NCBI RefSeq assembly: GCF_002754475.1
Contig: NZ_PEFL01000001.1
Span: 2,728,001-2,792,000 of the forward strand
Direction: 5' to 3'
DNA from: Comamonas sp. 26
GTDB taxonomy: Bacteria; Pseudomonadota; Gammaproteobacteria; Burkholderiales; Burkholderiaceae_C
Length of the DNA stretch: 64,000 nt
How positions within the stretch are numbered: the stretch's first letter is position 1; each line of letters opens with the position of its first letter. Below the pieces are notes generated by a model that worked only from the letters and a program-made list of their open reading frames with translations, did not search any database and was not told the origin of the DNA. Positions 52,169 through 60,264 of the stretch are shown in pieces. Both the position numbers and the translations under genes were made by a program.

Positions 52169-52888
52169 ATGGAAAAAATCATGTTCAGTCTGTGGCGCCC
52201 CGAGCGGCAGTCCGCAGAGCACTGGCGGGATGCCCTGATCAGACTTCAAGACATGCTGGAAGCCCTTGGAGCCCGGGAAATACGCGTGATGGTCGTCGAC
52301 CAGGACGTGGAAAAAGCATCCCTGCAGCGGATGACGGCCAGTTCCCAGCCACCGGACGGGATGCTCAGCATCAGGCTTGAAGGTACTAGCAGGGTTGGCC
52401 TTGTAATCGAATTGCTGCAAAAGCATGTGGCTCGGCTGCACGCCTACCAAGTCAAAGAAAGCATGCCCCGCACGGAAAAGCGCAGAGCGCGCAAAGCACA
52501 GCTGGGTATCAAAAATCGTATCGGCGAGCGTGCACCCGGCATGTGCCAGGTGGCCCTGTTCAAGTGCCCTCCTCGACTGCAGCGCGAACAGTGGAGCAGC
52601 TACTGGCGTGAACACGGATTCAATGCCTACATCCTTCAATCGATTTTTGACTGCCGGCAGAACACCGTCATCAAGGCACTGACATCGGGCGCCCCGGAGA
52701 TTGATGCCATTGTCGAAGAGCACTACCCAGACGCGGCCGTTGGCAATCCTGATGGCTTCTACGGCACCCAGGGGAATTCAGAGCTTCTCCATGAACGCGA
52801 GCAGGCCACATCCGAGTCCGTGTGCCGATTCATGGACTTTGGCAGCCTGGACTGCATTCTCACCAGCTTCTACCAAGTCAGCGCTTGA
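52169..52888 (+). CDS. EthD-like protein with two similar halves
   Basis: The 239-residue protein appears to contain two ferredoxin-like dimeric alpha/beta-barrel units of the EthD type. The first half begins MFSLWRPERQSAEHWRDALI and the second, near residue 128, begins ALFKCPPRLQREQWSSYWRE. In both, a beta strand leads into a helix with a conserved W or H near its end. EthD domains act in small-molecule catabolism, sometimes as hydroxylase auxiliaries or cyclases. A basic linker (RTEKRRARKAQLGIKNRIGE) lies between. It is 16 bases downstream of the sulfotransferase gene. Assignment is tentative. Confidence 0.65.
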   Translation: MEKIMFSLWRPERQSAEHWRDALIRLQDMLEALGAREIRVMVVDQDVEKASLQRMTASSQPPDGMLSIRLEGTSRVGLVIELLQKHVARLHAYQVKESMPRTEKRRARKAQLGIKNRIGERAPGMCQVALFKCPPRLQREQWSSYWREHGFNAYILQSIFDCRQNTVIKALTSGAPEIDAIVEEHYPDAAVGNPDGFYGTQGNSELLHEREQATSESVCRFMDFGSLDCILTSFYQVSA

Positions 52889-52923
52889 AGCCCGACCAAC
52901 AACAACAGGAGACAGACAGACCC

Positions 52924-53379
52924 ATGCTAGACCTCGAAGCCATAGAACTCATCAAACAACTGAAAGCGCGTTACTTCCGCTCCATCGATACCTGCGACAT
53001 CGAAACCTTGAAGTCAATACTGACCCCGGACATCAAGTTGGCCTTCAAAAGCCCTGCCTATGAGTTTCATCTGGAAGGTCTGGACAAGGCGCTGGACTTC
53101 TACAAAACCTCTTTCACCAAAACCCGTTTGGCCATGCACAACGGCCATACACCGGAAATCGAGGTCAGTGGCCACGAAGCCACGGGCCTCTGGTATCTGA
53201 ACTACGTCTTTATCAACCTCGAAGAAAAGACCCATATGCATGGCGGTGCCATCTATGAGGACCGCTATATCAAGCGGGATGGTCGCTGGTGGATTGCCCA
53301 GACGGGCTACAAGACCTTGCTGGAAACCATTCAACCCTTGAGCGAACAGTTGCAGATCACCTCCAAGCCCATCAACTGA
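52924..53379 (+). CDS. SnoaL-like (NTF2 fold) protein 1
   Basis: From the ATG at 52924 (AGGAGACAGACAGACCC upstream) the protein has 151 residues of the SnoaL_4 type. Dehydratases and isomerases of this fold act on steroids, polyketides and bile acids. It shows Tyr17 and Asp22 in KARYFRSID, and His72 and His75 in MHNGHTPEI, an arrangement similar to the Tyr/Asp/His set of bile-acid 7-alpha-dehydratase BaiE. It ends QITSKPIN. It is about half-identical to the second SnoaL-like protein at 54733-55194. An elimination on a sulfated or hydroxylated compound is plausible but not shown. Confidence 0.88.
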   Translation: MLDLEAIELIKQLKARYFRSIDTCDIETLKSILTPDIKLAFKSPAYEFHLEGLDKALDFYKTSFTKTRLAMHNGHTPEIEVSGHEATGLWYLNYVFINLEEKTHMHGGAIYEDRYIKRDGRWWIAQTGYKTLLETIQPLSEQLQITSKPIN

Positions 53380-53398
53380 TTCAGAAAGGAAAGTGCCA

Positions 53399-53878
53399 AT
53401 GACCAAATCAGCCAATCTCGTCACCTCCATCACGGTGGAAATCAATGCGCCGGCCAGTCTGGTCTGGGAGGTTCTGACAGATCTGGACAACTACAAACAC
53501 TGGAACAGCTTCTGCTTCAGTGCACGCTGCGGCATGCAAATCAACGACCTGGTTGAAATGTTGACTCGTCACCCCGACACAGGGGAGACCTGGCCCGTCA
53601 ACGAATATCTGGTGGCCTGCGAGCCAGAGTTGCTGCTGTCCTGGGAACAGCGCCCCGTGCCGGAAAACAAAGATGCAGCACGCCGTGATCAGTACGTGGA
53701 GGCCCTTGATGCCCATCGCTGTACCTACTTCACCACGGACCAATTTCTCGGCATCAACGCCGACACCATCATGGCCGAGCACGGTGCCTGGGTAAAAAAA
53801 GCCTTTGACCAGGTTGCCCGCGATCTCAAAAAACGTGCCGAAGCACTGCAGGCCGCGCGTGCCGCGATGCACGCTTGA
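53399..53878 (+). CDS. SRPBCC-family protein
   Basis: From the ATG at 53399, preceded by AGGAAAG, the protein has 159 residues with a START-like SRPBCC fold: SITVEINAPASLVWEVLTDL, a DNYKHWNSF turn and a C-terminal long helix (VKKAFDQVARDLKKRAEALQ). These proteins enclose hydrophobic ligands; many are polyketide cyclases or binding proteins. No catalytic residues can be named. It is placed between the first SnoaL-like gene and the dehydrogenase gene. Confidence 0.85.
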   Translation: MTKSANLVTSITVEINAPASLVWEVLTDLDNYKHWNSFCFSARCGMQINDLVEMLTRHPDTGETWPVNEYLVACEPELLLSWEQRPVPENKDAARRDQYVEALDAHRCTYFTTDQFLGINADTIMAEHGAWVKKAFDQVARDLKKRAEALQAARAAMHA

Positions 53879-53919
53879 GCCCAGCGATCCAGAAACACAA
53901 AAATCTTAAGGAGACATAT

Positions 53920-54714
53920 ATGCTTTTGAAGGACAAAGTCATCATCATCTCTGGCATTGGGCCCGGAATGGGTATCAAGCTGGCCTTGCGTGCCGCGGAA
54001 TATGAAGCCAAGGCCGTGGTGCTGGCGGCGCGAACTCAATCCATGCTGGACGACACGGAGGCAGCAATCCGCGCCGCCGGACATCAATGCGAAATTCTCA
54101 AGGTCGCCACCGACATCTCGAAACCCGAGCAGTGCAAGAAACTGGCCGAGCTAACGATTGAGAAGTTTGGCCGTATCGACGCCTTGATCAACTCAGCCTA
54201 TGCACACGGAACCTGGGGCTCTTCCAGCAATTCATCCATGGATGATTGGCGCAAAGTCATGGAGGTCAACCTCTACGGCTCCATGAACATGACACAAGCG
54301 GTTGTTCCGCAGATGAAGAAACAAAAAGACGGCAGCATCGTGATGATCAACACCATGGCGACTCGCCGTCCCAACCAGCTGGAGGCGGGTTATGCCGTCT
54401 CCAAGGGTGCGCTCAAGACCGCTGTTCAATATCTGGCCGAGGACCTGGGCCCATTCGGCATTCGCGTCAACAGCACCTACAACGGCTGGATGTGGGGTGC
54501 TCCTGTCAAAGGCTACTTCCAGGCAGAAGCCAAGCGTCAGAGCGTCCCCATCGAGTCACTTGTGGATGTCATCGCCAAACAGATTCCATTGCGCAACGAG
54601 ATTCCCGACGATGCTGATTGCGCATCTGCAGCACTGTATTTGGCCAGCGACTATGCGCGTGTCGTGACTGGTGCCCAGCTTGATGTCAGCGGCGGTCACT
54701 ACCTGCCTAACTAA
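53920..54714 (+). CDS. Short-chain dehydrogenase/reductase
   Basis: From the ATG at 53920 (AAGGAGACATAT upstream) the protein has 264 residues. The cofactor loop is SGIGPGMG at 11-18, a variant of TGxxxGxG. The active Tyr158 and Lys162 lie in GYAVSKGAL; the usual catalytic Ser region reads INTMATRR, so the serine may be a Thr. It ends with LDVSGGHYLPN, as in classical SDRs. It oxidises or reduces a hydroxyl/keto group with NAD(P). It may prepare or process the hydroxyl that is sulfated, which is inference. Confidence 0.94.
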   Translation: MLLKDKVIIISGIGPGMGIKLALRAAEYEAKAVVLAARTQSMLDDTEAAIRAAGHQCEILKVATDISKPEQCKKLAELTIEKFGRIDALINSAYAHGTWGSSSNSSMDDWRKVMEVNLYGSMNMTQAVVPQMKKQKDGSIVMINTMATRRPNQLEAGYAVSKGALKTAVQYLAEDLGPFGIRVNSTYNGWMWGAPVKGYFQAEAKRQSVPIESLVDVIAKQIPLRNEIPDDADCASAALYLASDYARVVTGAQLDVSGGHYLPN

Positions 54715-54732
54715 GTCTTAGCGGAGAAAAAC

Positions 54733-55194
54733 ATGCAAACTCTTTTTGACATCGAAGAGATTAAACAACTCAAGGCACGTTACTTTCGAGGCATTGACAC
54801 CTGCCAGCTGGAACTCCTGCACACAGTTCTGAGCAAGGATGTGCATATTCGCTTCGACAGCCCGACTTACCAGTACGAAATCAATGGCATCAACGAAGCC
54901 ATGGACTTCTACCGCAATGCGTTCACTCATAGACGCTTTGGCATGCATAACGGGCACACACCTGAGATCAACGTAGAAGGCGATTCCGCCACTGGAATCT
55001 GGTACCTGAATGACTTGTTCATCAACCTCGACGAACAGACTATTCTGACCGGCAGTGCTCTATACGAGGACTGCTATATCAAGGTCGCTGGGCAATGGCG
55101 AATTCAACGTACAGGCTACAAGAGGCTGCTTGAAATGATTGAACCTCTGAGCAGTGATTGCCGCATCACATCGCGACCTATTGCGAGCAACTGA
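54733..55194 (+). CDS. SnoaL-like (NTF2 fold) protein 2
   Basis: The 153-residue protein is a paralogue of the SnoaL-like protein at 52924-53379. It keeps the same Tyr17, Asp22, His72 and His75 (KARYFRGID, MHNGHTPEI) and ends RITSRPIASN. The two differ most in residues 23-50 and 85-120, which may reflect different substrates or a heteromer. It starts 18 bases after the dehydrogenase gene, with GGAG ten bases before the ATG. A terminator follows, so it closes the unit. Confidence 0.9.
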   Translation: MQTLFDIEEIKQLKARYFRGIDTCQLELLHTVLSKDVHIRFDSPTYQYEINGINEAMDFYRNAFTHRRFGMHNGHTPEINVEGDSATGIWYLNDLFINLDEQTILTGSALYEDCYIKVAGQWRIQRTGYKRLLEMIEPLSSDCRITSRPIASN

Positions 55195-55216
55195 TGAGTG
55201 ACGCTTGGACGACTCC

Positions 55217-55245
55217 CAGGCGGGCACCCCCTGCCTGTTTTTGAG
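55217..55245 (+). terminator. Terminator of the sulfotransferase unit
   Basis: CAGGC-GGG pairs with CCC-T-GCCTG (one bulged base) around CACC, followed by TTTTT. It closes the plus-strand series. Bases 55246-55437 after it hold no gene I can support. Confidence 0.75.
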
Positions 55246-55437
55246 CATAGGAGTCAGTCCAAGCCGCTAAATGTTCGGTATTGGTATTTGCAGCCCTCAA
55301 AGGTGGCTCTCAGCTTTGACTTCCGCCATCAACTTCTGCTTTACAACGCTTACGCTCCTTCGGTCTGGAAGCCGAACTCACGCTTCTTGGCGGCGCCTAG
55401 CAGCCATTCGTCTCGTGGCTGATACCAGCCCTGATGC

Positions 55438-55974
55438 TTACTTGCCAATGCGCTGATCGAAGATCAGGCAGGTCGTGGTAGCGTGGGCATAAAGCTTTCC
55501 ATCTGGTCCAACGATGCGCCCCTCCGCAGTCGCTACTTGCCGACCAGCATGAATAATTTTCCCCTCCGCGCGCACCAACGGCACGCCGTCATTTAACGCA
55601 CGCACCATGTTCACTTTTAGCTCCAAGGTGGTGAAGGCTTTGCCTGCAGGCAAGGTCGTGTGAATCGCACAACCCACTGCAGAGTCAAGCAAAGTCGCAA
55701 ACCAGCCTCCATGCACGGTGCCAAGCGGGTTGTAGTGACGACGCTTTGGGCTTCCCTGAAATACAGCCTCCCCAGGAGCCATGTGAATAGGAACAAAGTC
55801 GAGCGTTTCGCCGATCGGGGCGGGAGGAAGTTCACCTGCAAAGATGGCCTCAAATACTTCCATGCCAGTCCGATTGGCGATATCCAGATGGGACTCCGTG
55901 TCCACCGCACCTAGACGAGCACGCACCATAGCTTCATCTGCGCGCCATCTATCGATAACTTGATCCACCGTCAT
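55438..55974 (-). CDS. PaaI-family hotdog thioesterase
   Basis: From the ATG at 55974, preceded by GAAGGAG, the protein has 178 residues with the PaaI hotdog signature GTVHGGWFATLLDSAVGCAI and TTLELKVNMVRAL. Such enzymes release acids from aromatic or acyl-CoA esters. It is divergent from the MarR gene, with the operator in between, so it belongs to the MarR-controlled set. A longer start at 56004 would cross into the operator. Confidence 0.9.
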   Translation of the reverse strand: MTVDQVIDRWRADEAMVRARLGAVDTESHLDIANRTGMEVFEAIFAGELPPAPIGETLDFVPIHMAPGEAVFQGSPKRRHYNPLGTVHGGWFATLLDSAVGCAIHTTLPAGKAFTTLELKVNMVRALNDGVPLVRAEGKIIHAGRQVATAEGRIVGPDGKLYAHATTTCLIFDQRIGK

Positions 55975-55998
55975 TACAGACTCCTTCACTTTATAAAC

Positions 55999-56025
55999 TT
56001 GCAATTACAACAGTTGTAATTACAA
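55999..56025. promoter_or_regulatory. Tandem MarR-type operator
   Basis: Two near-identical 12-mers, TTGCAATTACAA and TTGTAATTACAA, lie 15 bases apart on the same strand. The second is a perfect palindrome. Together they also give AATTACAA-CAG-TTGTAATT, an inverted repeat. They fill the space between the divergent thioesterase and MarR genes. Confidence 0.75.
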
Positions 56026-56033
56026 TATATCAA

Positions 56034-56495
56034 ATGAAGAACAGCATCAAGCCCCAGGGTTGCACCAACCTGAAGTTGCGCCAGCTCAGCCGTATCGTGA
56101 CTCGGCACTATGACCACTTCTTCGCGGAAGTTGGCTTGAAGATCACGCAATACTCCCTGCTCTCCCACGTCGTCAAGCTAGGGCCATTGCGTCCGGTGGA
56201 TCTAGCCAAGCGCATGCAAATGGACGCCTCCACACTGACGCGCAACCTTCAGCCGCTGGCAGCGATGGGCTTTCTGACCATTGGCGCTGGCGCAGACGCA
56301 CGCAGTCGTTTAGTCATCGCAACAGAAACAGGTGCATCCAAGCAGGCACAAGCACAACGGGCATGGAAGACCGCACAGCTTGCTTTGAACGAACAGTTGG
56401 GGACGGAACGTGTGGCGGCGCTGCATGAGTTACTCGACTCCTGCATTAAGTGCCTTGGCGGCGACAAAGAGGGTGACGATGCAAAAGCCGACTGA
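56034..56495 (+). CDS. MarR-family regulator
   Basis: The 153-residue protein has a MarR winged helix: LSHVVKLGPLRPVDLAKRMQ, then MDASTLTRNLQPLAAMGFLT and the wing GAGADARSRLV. It probably represses itself, the divergent thioesterase and the downstream exporter through the tandem operator. The last 17 bases overlap the MFS gene, so the two are coupled. Its ligand may be a phenolic or other toxic acid, as for many MarR proteins. Confidence 0.92.
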   Translation: MKNSIKPQGCTNLKLRQLSRIVTRHYDHFFAEVGLKITQYSLLSHVVKLGPLRPVDLAKRMQMDASTLTRNLQPLAAMGFLTIGAGADARSRLVIATETGASKQAQAQRAWKTAQLALNEQLGTERVAALHELLDSCIKCLGGDKEGDDAKAD

Positions 56496-57663
56496 ATCCG
56501 CAAAATCTTTATCAGGTGAATTGCTGCTGATGCTCGCCGGACTGGCGGCGCTAGGCTCGTTGGCCACCAACATCATCCTGCCCGCTTTCCCTTCCATCGG
56601 CGCCGAGCTTGGGACATCCGTCAAGGACCTCAGTGCTACGCTGAGCACTTTCTTTGTGGCTTTTGCCCTCGGCCAGCTCTTTGTGGGCCCGTTGTCGGAT
56701 CGCTTCGGACGCAGACCCTTGGTGGTGTCCGGCCTGCTCATGTTTGTGGTCGGTAGCGCAGTATGTGCCTTGGCCTCAAGCCTTCCTCAGCTCATCACAG
56801 GCCGTGTTGTTCAAGCGCTTGGCGTGTGCGCTACATCCGTACTGTCTCGCGCCATTGCTCGTGACTTGTTTGAGGGCGAGTCACTCGCACGTGTGCTTTC
56901 GCTCGTTATGGTCGCCATGGCAGCTGCACCCGGTTTTTCTCCGTTGCTGGGCGGTGCCTTAAACAGTTTCCTGGGCTGGCGCGCGACCTTTGGCGTTGTC
57001 GGGCTGCTCGCCATCTTGCTGGGGGTCCACTATTTATCGCGGCTTGGTGAAACCCATCGCTCCGACTTACGCCGCCCTTTGGCACTCAGCGCCGTAATCG
57101 CGACCTATAAAGAACTTTTGACTGACCGCAGGTTCATTGCACCAGCGATGTCTGTCAGCCTGGTCATAGGCTCGCTGTATCTATTCTTTGCAATGGCGCC
57201 GGCCATCTTGATGGAGGGGTTTGGTTTTTCGCCTTTTGAACTCGCACTGCTATTCGCATCCACTGTGTTTGTCGTTTTCGGCGCGGGCCTGCTCGCACCA
57301 CGGCTTGCGCATCGCTTTGGCGCACTGCGTGCTGCCCGTGCAGGCATTGCCATTGCCTTTACCGGCGGTACTGCCTTGTTAGCCGTCCCGGAACAGGCGT
57401 ACTATTTTTCGGCTGCGTTGACGGTGTTCTTAGTTGGAATGGGCCTGATCAACCCTTTGGGAACTGCCTTGACCTTGCAGCCTTTTGGACAGAGTGCTGG
57501 CGCCGCTTCTGCATTGCTGGGCTTTCTGCAAATGGGATGTGCCGCGATCTCCATTGGAATCGCCTCAGCACTACCGCTGACCTCCTACTTGTCTTTTTGC
57601 ACAGTCCTGTTCACCAGCATGCTGCTGGCGCTGGTAACGTTTTGGGGAGCAGCAAAACGCTGA
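56479..57663 (+). CDS. MFS drug-type exporter (Bcr/CflA-like)
   Basis: From the ATG at 56479 (GAGGGTGACG upstream) the protein has 394 residues with about 12 membrane helices. Motif A of the major facilitator superfamily is LSDRFGRRPLVVSG, and the motif-C-like APGFSPLLGGAL follows in helix 5, typical of proton-coupled exporters. The MarR control and thioesterase neighbour suggest export of an organic acid or toxic intermediate, possibly the sulfated product. Confidence 0.92.
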   Translation: MQKPTESAKSLSGELLLMLAGLAALGSLATNIILPAFPSIGAELGTSVKDLSATLSTFFVAFALGQLFVGPLSDRFGRRPLVVSGLLMFVVGSAVCALASSLPQLITGRVVQALGVCATSVLSRAIARDLFEGESLARVLSLVMVAMAAAPGFSPLLGGALNSFLGWRATFGVVGLLAILLGVHYLSRLGETHRSDLRRPLALSAVIATYKELLTDRRFIAPAMSVSLVIGSLYLFFAMAPAILMEGFGFSPFELALLFASTVFVVFGAGLLAPRLAHRFGALRAARAGIAIAFTGGTALLAVPEQAYYFSAALTVFLVGMGLINPLGTALTLQPFGQSAGAASALLGFLQMGCAAISIGIASALPLTSYLSFCTVLFTSMLLALVTFWGAAKR

Positions 57664-57777
57664 ACGTAAAAACTCTATCTATATTGAGCATCACGGCATG
57701 GAGGCTGCAGCAGGTTTTTTGACTCCGCCAGAACTCCAAGGAATTGCTCCGGCAAACAGCCAATAAAACTCAACAAT

Positions 57778-57814
57778 AGAAAAAGGGTTCCTAACTTAAT
57801 AGTTAGGAACCCTT
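57778..57814 (-). terminator. Terminator of the tRNA-Pro gene
   Basis: AAGGGTTCCTAACT pairs perfectly over 14 bp with its complement around four bases, and a T tract follows on the minus strand. It lies just downstream of the tRNA. Confidence 0.9.
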
Positions 57815-57822
57815 ATCTAATT

Positions 57823-57899
57823 TGGTCGGAATGGCGGGATTCGAACTCGCGACCCCTTGCACCCCATGCAAGTGCGCTACCAGGCTGCGCTACATTCCG
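57823..57899 (-). tRNA. tRNA-Pro with anticodon GGG
   Basis: On the minus strand the sequence folds as a full cloverleaf of 77 bases: acceptor CGGAATG/CATTCCG, D arm with AGCCTGGTAG, anticodon loop ATGGGGT closed by CTTGC/GCAAG, T arm with GTTCGAATC and an encoded CCA end. The anticodon GGG reads CCC and CCU proline codons. Terminator and flanks show no sign of an integrated element at the 3' end. Confidence 0.95.
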
Positions 57900-58421
57900 T
57901 GTTGTTGCTGCGAATTATAGGGAGGAAAAATAGCCTCCCCGGGAAAAACACTCACTTTTTTCAAAAAAGTGCCAAAAGGCTTCCAAAAAAGCTTTCTGCG
58001 CTGCCTGCATCTGCTTCTACATGTCGCTATACGCCTCGACAGGCAAACCTCTGGGATAAAAACCAATGTGAACTGCCAATGCTCACGCATTAGTACGCCG
58101 GAGCACAGGCATTCATCAAGGGGAGTCTCTGCAGGCCACGAGGCAGAACCGCAGGCCTGGAATGACTGTTATTCCCCTCACCCCACCCCGCAAGCACCCA
58201 CTCTCAACAGCACATTTGTGCTGACTGCCTCCAGTTCACAAATTCTGCGCACCAAGCTTGTGCACATCCGTGATTCCCCTGTGTAAATGACGTGAAAAAA
58301 CCACTGCTGCGCCTTTGAAAAGATGATTTCATCGGCTTCCATGAATTCGTAGCGTTGGCTGTATACAAACCGCCGCTATATTTCAAAACGTAAACCTAAT
58401 AACCAACTCGAGAGAACACAC
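57900..58421 (+). promoter_or_regulatory. Long upstream region of the porin gene with a promoter
   Basis: These 522 bases hold no gene I can support. Near the porin, TTGGCT (58355-58360) and TATATT (58377-58382) with a 16-base spacer make a good sigma-70 promoter. The leader of about 30 bases is purine-rich at the ribosome-binding site (GAGAGAAC). The rest may carry the tRNA promoter on the minus strand near 57.93 kb. Confidence 0.6.
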
Positions 58422-59474
58422 ATGAAGAATACTTTCATCGCCCTGGCAGCTGCCCTGGCCTGCTCCGGTGCTGCTTATGCTCAGAGCAATGTGCAACTGA
58501 CCGGCCTGGTGGATATGTACGCCGGCTCCATGAAGGCACCCGGTGGCGAGCGCAGCGGCCAAGTGGGCTCGGGCGGTATGACTACCTCCTGGTGGGGCCT
58601 GAAAGGCACGGAAGACCTGGGCAGCGGCCTGAAGGCAGACTTCAACCTCACCGCGTTCTTTCGTGGCGATACCGGCACACCCGGCCGCTTCAACGGTGAC
58701 CCCTTCTTCGCCCGCGACGCCAACGTGGGCCTGAGCGGCAGCTTTGGTCGCGTGGGTCTGGGCCGTGACAAGGCCCCCAACTTCCTGCCCACCATCCTGA
58801 CCAACCCCTTTGGCGACTCCTTCACGATTTCGCCGCTGGTTCTGCATGCCAACGTGGGCACCGGTGCCTGGGGCAAGAACAACCTGACTTCTCCTGCCGA
58901 CACCGGCTGGAGCAACCAGATCATCTACTCGACACCCAGCTTCGGCGGTCTGAAGGCCAATGTGCACTATCAGTTTGGCGAGCAAACTGCGCAAGGCGAT
59001 AAGAGCAAGAAGAACGTGGGCCTGAACGTCCTGTACGGCGCGGGTCCTCTGAGCCTGGTCGCTTTCTATGAGCGCTCGCAAATCAACAACCCTGTGGTGC
59101 TGGATGTGCGTCCCACCAAGACGGACTGGATGGTCGGCGGCACTTACGACTTCAAGGTCGTGAAGCTGTACGGTACTTACGGTCAATCCAAGGGCAAGGA
59201 CACCTTTGCGGCTACCGAAGATCGCAAGAACAAGACTTACTCGCTGGGTCTGGATGTGCCTGTGAGCGCAGCCGGCACCATCAAGGCCGCTGGTGCACAC
59301 ACCAAGTCCGAGCTGGGCAATGTTGATGCCACCCGTACCACCTACACCGTGGCCTACGACCACTTCCTGTCCAAGCGCACCGACGTGTACGGCGCTGTGA
59401 TGTATGACCGCATCAAGTTCGCTGATTCCAAGTCCGGCACCAGCGTGATGGCTGGTATCCGTCACCGCTTCTAA
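58422..59474 (+). CDS. Major outer-membrane porin (Omp32/Gram-negative porin family)
   Basis: The 350-residue protein has a cleavable signal peptide (cleavage after AAYA, mature start QSNVQLTGLVDMY), the typical betaproteobacterial strand-one motif SSVTLYG-like VQLTGLVD, an extended constriction loop region around NFLPTILTNPFGDSF, and a terminal strand MAGIRHRF ending in Phe for outer-membrane assembly. It forms a trimeric anion-selective channel in related species. It has a strong promoter and its own terminator, so it is probably highly expressed. Confidence 0.95.
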   Translation: MKNTFIALAAALACSGAAYAQSNVQLTGLVDMYAGSMKAPGGERSGQVGSGGMTTSWWGLKGTEDLGSGLKADFNLTAFFRGDTGTPGRFNGDPFFARDANVGLSGSFGRVGLGRDKAPNFLPTILTNPFGDSFTISPLVLHANVGTGAWGKNNLTSPADTGWSNQIIYSTPSFGGLKANVHYQFGEQTAQGDKSKKNVGLNVLYGAGPLSLVAFYERSQINNPVVLDVRPTKTDWMVGGTYDFKVVKLYGTYGQSKGKDTFAATEDRKNKTYSLGLDVPVSAAGTIKAAGAHTKSELGNVDATRTTYTVAYDHFLSKRTDVYGAVMYDRIKFADSKSGTSVMAGIRHRF

Positions 59475-59513
59475 GCATTTGAGGCAGACAGGCCTTGCGG
59501 CTTGTCACTCAGC

Positions 59514-59542
59514 AAAAAGCGAGGCTCCTGCCTCGCTTTTTT
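59514..59542 (+). terminator. Intrinsic terminator after the porin gene
   Basis: AAAAAGCGAGGC pairs with GCCTCGCTTTTT around TCCT, followed by T residues. It can also terminate the minus-strand lipoprotein gene, which ends at 59566. Confidence 0.92.
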
Positions 59543-59565
59543 CATGCCTGAACCTGATGACCGCG

Positions 59566-60264
59566 CTATTTGAGCGCCGGCGCTTGCAGCAACTTCAGGC
59601 GGCGCTCCAACTGCGCAGCCTTTTCGCTGTTCCCCGCCTGCTGCTCGGACTTGAGCTGCAGCAGCAGCCAGGCCATCAATGGCCGCCGCCAGCCCTGTGC
59701 CGATGCCGTATCCACGGCCTGCTGCAGCAATGCTGGCGATGCCCTGCCACTGCGCAGTTGCACGCCTGCCGCAACCAAACTGGACAGCGGGTCCTTGATC
59801 TCGACCGGCGCAGCATCTCCAGCACTGCCTAACTGCCGCGCCACGGCGCGCTGTGCTTCGGGCAATAGTTCTATGTCGGCAGGTTGAGCCCTGCCCTGCA
59901 AATAGCGTGCATAGGCCTGATCTTCTTGAGCAGCATCCTGCGCCAGAGCTTCATAGGCCGGGCAGTCATCCCACTCCAAGCTTGCCACCTGCGCCGCGCA
60001 GCGCATTAATTCCACTTTGGCAGCCAGAGCTGGCTGCCCCGTACTGGCCACCGAATCACGGGCTTTTTGCCATTGCAGGGCTTCTATGCGCTGCTGTCCC
60101 TGTAAATAGGCAGCCGTGGCTTTTTGCGTCGCGCTTTCAGCAGCCAAAGCCCAGTCCGGCGCGGGTGGCTGGCTGCTGCAGGCCGCTAACGCTATCACGG
60201 ATATAGCGGCTAACGCTTTGGTGTATTGGCTTAGAGGCCATTTTGACTTGAAATCAGGCTTCAT
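59566..60264 (-). CDS. Lipoprotein of the MCE transport cluster
   Basis: From the ATG at 60264 the protein has 232 residues with a lipoprotein signal (ALAAISVIALAAC, Cys at about residue 23) and a helical, repeat-like body rich in Ala and Gln with TPR-like spacing (LEWDDCPAYEALAQ, ALLQQAVDTASAQGWRRPLM). It overlaps the MlaD-type gene by four bases and is probably an outer-membrane- or periplasm-anchored partner. It does not resemble the usual PqiC/ABC auxiliary lipoprotein, so its role is unknown. Confidence 0.8.
   Translation of the reverse strand: MKPDFKSKWPLSQYTKALAAISVIALAACSSQPPAPDWALAAESATQKATAAYLQGQQRIEALQWQKARDSVASTGQPALAAKVELMRCAAQVASLEWDDCPAYEALAQDAAQEDQAYARYLQGRAQPADIELLPEAQRAVARQLGSAGDAAPVEIKDPLSSLVAAGVQLRSGRASPALLQQAVDTASAQGWRRPLMAWLLLQLKSEQQAGNSEKAAQLERRLKLLQAPALK

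Noticed and set aside
55246..55437. Possible insertion-sequence remnant after the terminator of the sulfotransferase unit
   Set aside because: No terminal inverted repeats, target duplication or transposase fragment could be identified by eye.
57823..57899. tRNA-Pro as an attachment site for an integrated element
   Set aside because: No integrase gene and no repeated 3' tRNA segment were seen in the flanking sequence.
58383..59465. A 360-codon open frame on the minus strand opposite the porin
   Set aside because: The plus-strand porin has signal peptide, promoter and terminator. The antisense frame has a biased composition and no motif.
60181..60225. AGCGG/CGCTA repeat resembling the intergenic repeat family
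   Set aside because: It lies in the coding sequence for the lipoprotein signal peptide and does not match the palindromic core.
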